Below are positions 49,511-59,345 of a DNA stretch of 64,000 bases, one piece after another. The stretch is taken from positions 15,084,001-15,148,000 of the forward strand of contig JAZBRS010000050.1 of NCBI GenBank assembly GCA_037176725.1, written 5' to 3'. The notes below the pieces were generated by a model that was not told the DNA's origin, searched no databases, and worked only from the letters and a program-made list of their open reading frames with translations. The translations under genes were made by a program, and so were the position numbers. How positions within the stretch are numbered: the first letter of the stretch is position 1; every line of letters starts with the position of its first letter. The stretch is from Posidonia oceanica (taxonomy: Eukaryota > Streptophyta > Magnoliopsida > Alismatales > Posidoniaceae).

Positions 49511-50706
49511 AGCTACTAGTTTCCTCTTTTATTTCTTCTTCCTCAAAACCTTCTTCCCTTTCTCGGTTTCTCCCTCCACCCCCAAAATCTCTCTCCGCCC
49601 AAAATCTCCCTATGCCCATGTGCCTCCAAAATCTCCCTCCGCCCTCATTCGCGCTCGTGTGCTCCCATGCTCCTCCGGTTCTCTCTCTGCCCTCCTCTGT
49701 GTGCTCCCGTGCTTTCTCCTCCCTCCGCCTGTGTGCCCCCAAAATCTCCCTCCGCCCTCCTCCGCACCCGTGCTCCTCCAGTTCTCTCTCTTTCTCCTTC
49801 GTGCCCGTGTGCTCCCGTGCTCCTTTGGTTCTCTCTCTTTCTCTTTCTACGCTCGTGTGCTCCTCCGCCAACAAATCTTCTTCCACCCTCCCATGTGCTC
49901 CTCTATGCCAGTGTACTCCTCCACCCTCCTCTTAACTCCAGTGCTCCTTATGCTTTATACATCTATCCTCGATTCTTGTTCTAGGTTTATGTTTACTAAG
50001 TTGAATTTGATTGATATGTGCAAATTATTCATGGTTTATTTTAGTTTTTGTAAACTGTCACCTAGTTTTTTCTAGTTACTTATTTCTAGATTCTTTACTT
50101 CAATGCTTATTCTTCCCGATGATGGTCATATTTCTTATGAATTAAATTAAGATCTTGAATTGGTAGGAAAATTAGGTTGGTGTGCCTTCTCTGTAATACA
50201 GATTCTTGGAACTATTGTAGTTATGTCTCAAGTAGCATGGCCAGTTTTTGCCATATTTCTGCAGTGGAGTGGCTTTATTTCAAACTTAATATGCTACCTA
50301 ATTTTGTGTTTGCTTTCTCATTAATTTTGCTTGTGAGCCTACTTGAAGGCTTCATCAGCCCAAGTAAGAGTTTGAGTTCCCTTAGCCCTTGAACAATAAG
50401 TCCTGTGTTCCTGAATAAGATATATAATAATGCCTTCAAAATATATATATGGTTGTTTTACATTGATTGGACCTACCTCTATTAAAGTTTATGGTATTTA
50501 CATGGAGAACAAGCATCTAAAATTTAGATGATCGTATAACCTAGAATGACATGAATTAGTATGTTGACGCACTTGCCTATTATGTACTGCTATCTCTTGC
50601 TAATATCAAAGAGTTTGTTGAAAATCAATTCCAAAATGTTGCTTTTCTAACTTATTTTTAGTTGCTCAAATGAACCTTCTCTCTAAATGATCTCATTATC
50701 TTGCAG
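49511..50706. other. CT-rich and AT-rich stretch inside the presumed CACTA element
   Basis: 49530-49935 is a CT-rich repeat (CCCTCCGCC, GTGCTCC, TCTCTC words) giving meaningless open frames on both strands. 49940-50706 is AT-rich with no recognised exon. Confidence 0.5.
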
Positions 50707-50784
50707 GTGTCATCTTATAGCAAAGAAATACAGGAGATGAAGGATATGACTAAGCAAGAGTTCAAAGCTTCTCTTAGAAGATTT
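50707..50784 (+). pseudogene. AP2/AINTEGUMENTA-like exon fragment
   Basis: After a good acceptor (TTGCAG) one frame reads VSSYSKEIQEMKDMTKQEFK then ASLRR, before a stop. This resembles the linker between the two AP2 DNA-binding domains of ANT/WRI1-like transcription factors (consensus YxKEIEEMKxMTRQEYxAxLRR), where an exon also begins. The expected SSGFSRG continuation is absent. Only 26 residues support it, so a chance match remains possible. Its place downstream of a CACTA terminus fits gene-fragment capture. Confidence 0.45.
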
Positions 50785-51002
50785 TAAAAAAACTAAGTTC
50801 AACTACTTGATCAGCATTGCACAAAAATATGGAGTAGTTCCAGTGATGTTGTTTCTTTTGTTTGTCAAAAGAAGTAGTGGTTTGTCATTCCAAGTTAGGA
50901 TCTAATTTGGGACATCCCATGATAATTATGTGATATTGTAGACACCTCGTTTTAGCAACTAGTCATTGATGGATCTCTCTGGAAGCTTGCTCGGATTGTG
51001 GC

Positions 51003-51900
51003 ATGGCAAACCCCAACCTAAACTCTAATCCAAACCCTAACCCAGACCTCAACCTCCAACTTGACCCAAAACCTCAAACTTACCCAAACCCTAACCCAGA
51101 CCTAAACACCACCCAAGCCTATCCAATCCTAAGCCTAAGCCTTAACCTAGGCCAACTCCTAAGAAAAATCCCTAAAATACCCCTAAAACACCTCTAGGAC
51201 GTTAGACGCTGCCTGTGCCAATGTCCTACATTAGACGCAGCTCCGGTGAGCGTCCAACGCGCCGGCTGCAGCAGCGCCTTTGGCCCGAGCTCCGCCGCAC
51301 CCAGGGTCATCCTCTGCGAGCTCCGTCGCTCCCCGCGGACTGCCCCACCACCTGGCTTGCTTCAGGAATCGGTCCCTCTCCCCGGAGCCGCCCGTACAGC
51401 CACCACCACCGGCCACTTACTCGCCGTCCCCTCCCACTTACTACCACTTACTTGTCGTTACCTCCAGAAGACTTCCGCGACCGCCTGCCACCTGTAGACA
51501 CCCCGTTTTGGCAATTGGTCGTTGGCAGATCTCTCTAGAGGCTTACTCAGATCGTGGCTTGGCGGACCTCACCTAATTCCAAACCCATTCCAAACCCCAT
51601 TTCAAACCCAACAAATCATTCCAAAACCCTAATCCCAAAACCAAAACCCAAATCCCAAAACCTAAACCTTAAACCTAAACTCTAATCCTAAACCCAAATC
51701 CAAATCCAAATCCCAAACCTAATTCCAAATCCCAACCCCAATCCAAACCCTAATCCCAAACCTATGCCAAAACCAAAACCCTAACCCAAATCCTAAACCT
51801 TAAACCTTAATCCTAAACCCAAATCCAAATCCAAATCCCAAACCTAATTCCAAATCCCAACCCCAATCCAAACCCTAACTTTAAACATAAACCAAAGCCC
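51003..51900. repeat. Degenerate AAACCCTAA-like low-complexity sequence
   Basis: 51003-51150 and 51570-51890 consist of CCAAACCCTAA/CCAAATCCCAA words. Inside the second block a 125-base tandem duplication is clear (AATTCCAAATCCCAACCCC at 51721 and 51846). It resembles degenerate telomere-type repeat, but no exact CCCTAAA run exists and it lies inside LTR sequence. Confidence 0.8.
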
Positions 51901-52611
51901 ATTAGCAGCCCAGACTGCAGGGAACGGGCTGGATTTCACTACAGCAGGCCCTGTTCAGCTCTGTCGCCCATCCCAACGGCGACTAGTGCTGTCGCCTATC
52001 TCAGAGGCGATGTGTGTTGTCGCCATGTGGAACGGCGCCACGGGACCTGTTCGAACTCCCGTGCGTGCCCTATTGTCACCCTCCACCAACCGACCTCTGC
52101 CACTTACTACCCATTGTAGATATCCCGTTTTGGCACTTCCTTCATGTTAGTATAGTCTCTTGTATTAGGTCGCTCTTAGAATCCCTCTACCCAATCCAGA
52201 ACGCCTCACTTGAGCCAAATGTTCCTCTCAAGTCCAAAATGCTATCCTTATCTAAGCCCCAAATGTCGGCAACCTAAGTGTTCTTCATGTCCTGACCAAA
52301 TTTGGAAGTTGAACTGACTAAGAGTGTTGTCCGCTGGCTTCTCAGCGTACAACATTGGCTGTTGGTTCTCCAGCGGCTAACATTGGCCGCTGGTTTTCCA
52401 GCGTCCAACGTGGCAACCCAGTCAGCCCAAAGCTTTCTTTATTTGGTCTAATCCAAAAAATCGTTTTTTGCCTTCTTTGGAACCTGTTGACCGGTCAAAG
52501 CCATCAAAATCGAGTTTAAACACACTTAATGACTCCTTAATTGGAGAATCTTCTCTGATCCTGGCAGTTATGCCTCAGAGGTCGTTATACGAGGGGACTC
52601 TCGCTTATAAC

Positions 52612-52639
52612 GTTATACGCTGGTTTTCCAGCGTATAAC
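52612..52639. promoter_or_regulatory. Perfect 12-bp-arm hairpin with TTTT loop in the LTR
   Basis: Arm GTTATACGCTGG (52612-52623), loop TTTT, and the exact reverse complement (52628-52639). It lies 64 bases upstream of the LTR TATA box and contains the GTTATACGC word that recurs through this element. Confidence 0.9.
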
Positions 52640-52692
52640 ACTTCTGAAACAGGAAATTCTGCTGACTTGGCATTGTGTCCTTTTTTGTTCCT

Positions 52693-52716
52693 CCCCTGCT
52701 TTTATAAAAGCAGGGG
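52693..52716 (+). promoter_or_regulatory. LTR TATA box centred in a perfect 24-bp palindrome
   Basis: CCCCTGCTTTTA (52693-52704) is followed by its exact reverse complement, so TATAAAAG sits on the dyad. RNA start would be expected near 52735-52745, leaving an R-U5 of about 700 bases. Confidence 0.85.
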
Positions 52717-53451
52717 TACCCTCACAGGGTTCAGGGTCGGATTTTTGGAACTCACATGCTCTCTTGAGATTAAAAATCTTAGAGAAGTGAGATCCTTGAG
52801 AATTGAAAGAGAGAAGAGAGATTTTGAAAGGAGGAGAGTCCTCGAAAAGCTTGAGTGTCCCTTTGTCGTTGTTGGCTTCATGTCAACACAGTTTGTACCT
52901 TGTGCATAGATAGAGGGGACTCTACTTCATTTGTTTTCTTTTCATTTCTGATATCACATGTTTAATTCCATAGCATAATCAAGCATTTTATTTTGAATTC
53001 ATATATTGTTGTAGCTAAGCATACATCTCTATTAGTTGCAACCGGGGGGATCAAACCCCTCGAGTACGTATTTCACTACACTTTTTTTTATTTTCTTTTC
53101 TACTTATTCTGGATAAGTTACTACACATATTGATCCATCTTTGTATTGTTTTGTTTCTTTTGCTTTGCTAACATTTGTCAAACAAGGAGGAAGAAGGAAG
53201 AAAGAGCTCACCAAGCACGGACACCCTTGGGCAACGCTGGCGTTGTCCCAAGGTAGCTGAACTCGCAACCACATTACATCTCCCCAAGGCGTCTCGAGGG
53301 CCGGCGAAAGCAAACCGAGAGTGGCGATCACATCGATTCCATCACACGTGGAGTGACGGAGTCCGATACAAAAAGGAGACCCCGAGAAGATAGAGCAAGT
53401 AAAAAGCAAAACAAGCCTCTCTTCCTCTCTCAAAACCCCATATCCACAGTT

Positions 53452-53470
53452 TGGCGATCACGGTGGGATG
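53452..53470 (+). other. Probable primer-binding site of the Tat-type element
   Basis: TGGCGATCACGGTGGGATG lies three bases after the LTR end. Tat/Ogre elements generally use a TGGCGA... site (tRNA-Arg class). The match to a particular tRNA was not checked. Confidence 0.55.
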
Positions 53471-55035
53471 GCTAAAAGTGCCCCCGTGCAAGGTGAGTAA
53501 GCCTTTCTTCCTTCTTCCTCCTCCATTATTGACATTCTTAGTTTAGTTTTAATTTCTTATTTGTTCATAAGTTTTAAGGTAACGGTGAAATTCCTCGTAG
53601 TGTTTTGAGGCACTGTGACCCTTTTTGTTTTTTTTTTACATCCAAATAACTGAAATCACCTCCCCTTTTTCTCTGGATTCTCAGGAGTGGAGGTGGTTTG
53701 TAAAAGCCACTATTTTTCTGAAAAAAAACTCTGTCAGTACGTTATACGCGTAATCTGGCGCGTCTAACATTAGACGCTGCAATATCCGCGTTTAACGACT
53801 ACTGAACAGAAACCTTTTGTTTTAAATTTTCTCTTATTTTTCTTTTCATAACTGGCCCAAGGACTGAGGTGTGAGGTGATCGGCTTTGCCGTAGGGACCA
53901 GAACTTCAGTTTCTTTGGGTGCTTTGCAAAAAATAATAACAAAAAAAAATCGAATTTTTTTTTATGACTTGCATGGCCCTCATTGGGAACTAATTGCTTG
54001 TGTCATTTCTTGGGTTATATAAGTAACCGTCTAGGTCCCAAGCACCTATGTTGCAAAGGGTTTAGGAAAGGTACTTGTATTGTCATTGTCTTTCACAAGG
54101 GGCCCTTCTTCTTTTTTGGCCTTTTGAGAAAGATAATTAGAACCTCAAGCTTTAACTTATATTCCTTCCTCCTCCTTTTGGTGGTTTGTTTATTTTATTG
54201 GTGTGTGGATACGTGAGTGACCCGATCAATCCCGAGTACGCTGAGCTTTACCTCTACGGGGTAGGGACCTAAGTGTATTCGGGCTCCCCCTAGCATCCTC
54301 AGGAGTTGAGGTAGGGGGTAGTACTAAAAACATTCACCCATTTTGTGAGGAGTCCTAAAAATTCAAAAAAAAAAAAAAAGTCATACCTAAGCCTTAAGGA
54401 ACCCAGAGAGCTACAGCATGTTTAAAGCACTAATACAAAGCGAAAACAAAAATTAAAACCTTAAATCGCTGTTTGAAAGTGTTTCTGTGCAGTTCTCTGA
54501 AACAGGACGTTAGCCGCTGAGATCTTTGCGTCTAACGTTATACGCAGCAAGTTTCGTGTCTAACGCATTCTCTGTGTGGTTGTTATATTTTAGCTTCTTT
54601 GTGTGATTTGTTTGGCAGGGGAAGACATTGAAAAACCCAAAACAGTGACAGTATTAACTAAGGGCAGCTCTGTTTATTTTTACTTCTTTTTTAAGAATTT
54701 GTATTAAAATTTCCGAAGTTCTTGTAATTTCCTTTTCTTTACACTTGTAATCCTTCAAAAAAAAAGAAAAAGAAAAAAAGAAGAAAAAAAAAAAGAAAAG
54801 CAAAAAAGAAAAAAAAAGAAGAAAAAGAAAAATCATCAAAAATCAGAAAAAGCAAAAAACAAAAAAGCCAAAAAAAAGAAGAGAGAAGAGTTGAAAAGAA
54901 AAGAGAAGACAGGAAAATACCAGGAGGAAATACAACTGGGGACGTTGAACGCGTGAAATACTGCGTCCAACGTTATACGCCGCTACTTGAGGCGTATTAC
55001 GCCCTGAAGCCAATTCCTTCTCAAAAGCTGTTACA
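53471..55035 (+). other. Untranslated leader of the Tat-type element
   Basis: No gene. Repeats of GTTATACGC, GCGTCTAAC and GTTAGCCGC words occur at 53741-53797, 54508-54562 and 54943-55005. A purine-only A/G tract of about 120 bases lies at 54757-54905. Confidence 0.65.
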
Positions 55036-58000
55036 ATGATGAACCAAATCCTCGAAGCTGAACAACCAGAAAGAGAGAGGTCAGACTCAGTAAGTACCTC
55101 GGGAGAGGAGTCCACAATCTACCATCCGATCACCGGAGAAGCCTTGGATCCGGACTTGATTCAGTACAAAGCCATGTACCAGTTCTTAAATGAAGAGACA
55201 TCAGCCCCAACGGCGCCATGTCAGAACAACCTCCAGCAGCCACCCCATCTCGGTGAAGGACAACGAAGGCTAGTTGCGGACCATACCCCTGAAGATCTAT
55301 ACCAGGGACAAAATGGCAACCCACCGCCGGACACAAACCACCCAGGTCAAGGTACAGCGCTCAACGGAGCTTATCACTCAAGGGTCAATCCCTTGATTTA
55401 GGAACAAAATTACATACAAGGAAGGAGTCTATTCAAGACATCATCTCCAACCACCCACGGTAGGCAATCAGCCTTGGCCAAATCATCACCACCATCAGGC
55501 ATCTCTCCCACGATACGAGCAGGTTACACCTAAACACTTCTGCAACAGCTACCTCCATCAGCAGCAGAACCATCCGTCCTTCAATTCACATGTCCCGACC
55601 CCATCAGCCGGGATGACAAATTTGGATGAGATGAGAAAAATGCTCAATGCATTAAGGGTACATACCCAAGCTCCGGCAAACTTTGACATGAGCCGGTTTC
55701 TCCCGTTCAGATTACCTCCAGGCTTCAAGTACCTGAAGACTCCCAAGTTCAACGGAACCACTAACCCACTCAGTCACTTAGTGCGGTTCCAAATGGAGTC
55801 AGCCCCCTACTTCCATGATTTGGGGCTCGTGGTACACCTGTTCTTCTACTCATTTGAAGGAGAGCCCATGGATTGGTTTCTCACTCTCTCCAAGGAAGAC
55901 CTCAGTAGCTTTGATAAAATCAGAGAGAACTTCCTCACAAAGTACCAGCACAAGATAGACCCCAAGCCAACCTTCCACGACCTAAGCAAGGAGGTCATGA
56001 AGCAAGGCGAAAGCTGGGTGACATTCGCTAACAGATGGCGGGAAATGGCGGCCAGATCAGGACTGACCATTCTGGAGAGACAAGTGGTCCAGACCCTCAT
56101 TGCAAACACCACTGGACCAATGAAGAAGGGACTCGTGAATGCCTATTGTCCCAATGTGACGGCCTTATATGAAGTGGCGGTCTCCGTTAAAGAAAATCTG
56201 CATGAATTCATGGAGGAGCCAAAGAAGAGCCGGAAAGCACAGGTAGTAGAGGGAGTGACCGGAGTCGTCAACAAGATGGTCCCCGCACCCAGGCCATTCG
56301 AACAAAGGGCTATACTAGCTTCACAACAGCCAACCTGGAGCCACCCTCCTCCTCAGCAACAGCAAGCATGGAGCCGCCCTCCTCAGCAACAGCAGGCATG
56401 GAATAACCCTCCCCCTCAGTAACAAATCCGCTCTATGTGGAATGCTCCCCAGCAGCAATAGACTAGGGGCAATCAAAATGGCCAGGCCAACAACAGAAAT
56501 CCCCCCAACAACACTGGGAACGGGAGCGGTTATTACAATGTTTCCCCTCCATTGCCACGCAAAAAGGGAAGAAGAGACCATTACCCTCCTCTACTAGTCA
56601 CGCTGGCAGATATGTTCATAGAACTAGAGGAGGCAAAAGCAATCGAATTCCCGCCAGCCAGGTCTGAATTGCCAAATTGTGACCAGAGTAAATACTGCTC
56701 GTTCCATAGGGTACATGGTCACAACATCAATGACTGCTGGACTTTCAGAGACATAGTCTATGACATGGTAGAGGCAGATATTTTTGAATGGGATGTCCTG
56801 GTCAAAAGAGCCAAATAGAGAAAGCAGACGGGGACATCTCAACAGGTCTACAGCGACCCTCTCCCCAAGCACCAAGTCATGGCATTCCAGGACGAGCAGC
56901 TCCCTAATCCGCTAACATCAAAGGACTGGGACAATCATGTCATACTAGAAGAGGACTGGGACAGCCAAGCTGAACATTGGGAAATAATCTCGGATGATGA
57001 TTGGGACAGCGAGACAGACGAGGGACTAACAGTGAAGGAGCTCCTTAGCCAGTTCAACCTCACAGCAGTAGTGGAGGAACCACAAGAAGACATGAAGGAA
57101 GAAAGCCAAGTTCAAAAAGCCAATTAGCAATTTGAACGGGAAAATATAGTCTTCAAAGATTCGGAGCTTCCGCCCCCACATAAGTAAGAACTGCCGCTTG
57201 TCATTACAGTGGGCATCAATGATCATGTGTTGCAAGGAGTATTGGTAGACACTGGAGCAAGCCGAAGCCTCAATTCTCTCTCCACACTCCGGAGCTTAGG
57301 GCTAAATGAGGGTGAGCTAGATAGAACTCCCTTTATGTGCACCGGGTTTGATCAGAAGGAGAAATTGGCACTAGGGACAATGCCTATGGAAATCATAGTC
57401 GGTCCTTTGACCAGTATTACTTCGATGATCATTATGAAGGAGGAAGTCCTGGAGCCACTCATCCTAGGGAGGTCTTGGCTAGCAGAGGTCGGGGCTGTAG
57501 CATCTTCAGTTCATCAAATGCTAAAATTCAAATACGAAGGAGCGGTCGTCAGCATTCCAGCTAATCGACCAGGGATTCTATGCACATTTAAGTTGCCAGA
57601 GCCACAAATTGCAATCCTTCGGGAAGAGGAAGAGTCACAACGTCTGCCATGGAGAAAATCACCACTGTGGGATTCCAAGCCGCTGTCGCCACCGGTCTCC
57701 CCAATCTTCAGAGCAGCTAGGCCACCATCAAGTCAATTGCCGACCCTCAACACTTCAGTACTCCGGAGCACTACTACTCCATTATCCCCAATCTTTCGAG
57801 TGCCAACAGAGCAGCGAGGTAGGGCCACAAAGCCACCAGAGCTTGGCGGAGCTATACGGAGGGAGTCCATCTTCGCTTGGCCATTCAAGAAGGGAGCATC
57901 CAACGACCCGTGCAAAGGAAATGAGGCTGCTGCGCCCATCACCAGAGGAGGGAGGCTGTCGAATCGAATCGTACCACCAGCAGAGCAAACAGAGCCGGTC

Positions 58001-58330
58001 AAACCTGAAGTAGGACCCGGGTCGGTGGAATATGACATCTTAGAGCAATTAAAGAAGACGTAGGCTAGGATCTCGATCTATGACCTCATAAACAGCTCAA
58101 ATCAACACCGGAAAGCTCTACAAGAAGTGCTGGAGAAGGCTCAAATTGCCCCAGATATGCCAGCAGAGGAACTCCATATTATAGCTACAATGGCCTTTGT
58201 AGAGCCTATCATTACCTTTGCTGATAGCGAGTTGGCACCAATAGAGAGGAGAAAAGCACCATTGAATGTAACCATTTCTATAAACAATCACTTAATTTCT
58301 GAAGTGCTCATAGAGGGGATGAAGGAATGA
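55036..58330 (+). pseudogene. Tat/Ogre-type gag-protease pseudogene
   Basis: The frame starts MMNQILEAEQPERERSD (55036), with one frame change between about 55400 and 55613. From 55613 to 58330 a single frame continues, broken only by six stops (56420 TAA, 56459 TAG, 56816 TAG, 57125 TAG, 57185 TAA, 58061 TAG). Retrotransposon gag core: PKFNGTTNPLSHLVRFQ, GEPMDWFLTLSKEDLSSFDK, FANRWREMAARSG. A proline/glutamine tail follows, then the Tat-type knuckle YCSFHRVHGHNINDCW (56692-56740). Aspartic protease: GVLVDTGASRSLNSLSTL (57236-57290) with flap-side LGRSWLAEVGAVASSVHQ (57466-57520). A second protease N-terminal half (APLNVTISINNHLISEVLI) begins at about 58256 and breaks off in the minisatellite. 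Reverse transcriptase and integrase are absent. Confidence 0.85.
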
Positions 58331-58770
58331 TAAGATATCGGACTTATCGGCCGACAAAGGGAAAGAGATGATAAGATATCGGACTTATCGGCCGGCAAAT
58401 GAATAAAAGAATAGAATGATAAGATATCAAACTTATCGGCCGGCAAATGAATAAAAGAATAGAATGATAAGATATCGGACTTATCGGCCGACAAAGAGAG
58501 GATGAAGGAATGATAAGATATCGAACTTATCGGCCGGCAAAGGGAAAGAGATGATAAGATATCGGACTTATCGGCCAGCAAATGGAAAGAGATGATAAGA
58601 TATCGGACTTATCGACCAGTAAATGAATAAAAGAATAGAATGATAAGATATCGGACTTATCGGCCGGCAAAGAGAGGATGAAGGAATGATAAGATATCAG
58701 ACTTATCAGCCGGCAAAGGGAAAGGGATGATAAGATATCGGACTTATCGGTCGGCAAATGAATGAGTGTC
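58329..58770. repeat. Ten-unit minisatellite with three linker types
   Basis: A core of about 30 bases (GATAAGATATCGGACTTATC then GGCCGGCAAA) begins at 58329, 58370, 58418, 58466, 58512, 58553, 58594, 58642, 58688 and 58729. Spacings are 41, 48, 48, 46, 41, 41, 48, 46 and 41, produced by three linkers: GGGAAAGAGAT (41), TGAATAAAAGAATAGAAT (48) and GAGAGGATGAAGGAAT (46). Within the core GATAAG and CTTATC form an inverted repeat. The unit starts in the truncated protease sequence, whose last codons already read like the third linker. Confidence 0.95.
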
Positions 58771-59345
58771 GTGAGAGCGAATCATCCCATGATACCAGGA
58801 ATATCATGAGGGAAAGAGAGGGAGAATAATACCAAAGGGCGATCAAAAGATGCCCCTGGTATCAGGATGATACCAGGGGTTGGCCAGCGCGTCCTTGGCA
58901 TCAAAAACAGAGGGTGAAGACAAAACTGTTGTGTTTGCCAGACGAGTAGTTTGGGGTACCAGCCCGAGGATGACAGGTTGACGGACCTATCGCCGGGCAA
59001 TTGGGGGTGCCAGCCCGGGATGACAGGTTGATGGACCTATCGCTGGGTAGTTGGGGGTGTCAGCCTGCTGATGAAGATCCGGATGACGGTGCCCGGCAGC
59101 TTTGCTTGCTCAGATGTCATGGGTCAGCACTTGTGTTGATTGAGGAGGACTTTCCTGCGGTGTTCGGCAGCAAGTCTGGCCAAGGGCCCTGCAGATATGA
59201 TTGATATGATCATGCATGCACTTGTAGCAGATTTGAAATGCAAATAGGTGGCTCAGAACGCCTTTGTATTGATTGAACTTGATTACATGCCTGTGGCGGG
59301 CCAAAAGTTTACAGCATAAGATAAGCAGGTAGTTACATGGACACT
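58771..59345. repeat. Short-repeat region between the minisatellite and the DUF7745-like pseudogene
   Basis: GATGACAGGTTGACGGACCT and its variants with a CAGCCC spacer recur three times at about 52-base intervals (58950-59075). GATACCAGG words occur at 58790-58880. No coding sequence is recognised. Confidence 0.6.

Larger units (their letters stand above)
50937..53448 (+). repeat. Tat/Ogre-type gypsy 5' LTR region with three LTR starts
   Basis: TGTAGACACCTCGTTTTAGC (50937), TGTAGACACCCCGTTTTGGC (51493) and TGTAGATATCCCGTTTTGGC (52115) are three copies of the typical Tat-lineage LTR start. The sequence following the first two matches (GATCTCTCTGGAAGCTTGCT versus GATCTCTCTAGAGGCTTACT). The last unit leads without interruption to the LTR end (ATCCACA, 53448) and primer-binding site. 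The LTR proper is therefore 1334 bp if it starts at 52115; the other two are duplicated or nested 5' ends. Confidence 0.7.

Noticed and set aside
49509..50075. Cysteine/serine/proline-rich open frames on both strands
   Set aside because: Pure consequence of a CT-rich repeat; all frames are open and none resembles a protein family.
50868..50879. Right end of the CACTA element (AGAAGTAGTG)
   Set aside because: Only about 8 of 13 terminal bases match and the 3-bp flanks differ from those at the left end.
51003..51900. Interstitial telomere repeat
   Set aside because: Words resemble CCCTAAA but there is no exact tandem run. The sequence lies inside LTR-type DNA and varies word by word.
58288..58760. 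CRISPR-like array (regular cores with spacers)
   Set aside because: The context is a plant nuclear genome and the spacers are only three sequences used repeatedly, so this is a minisatellite.
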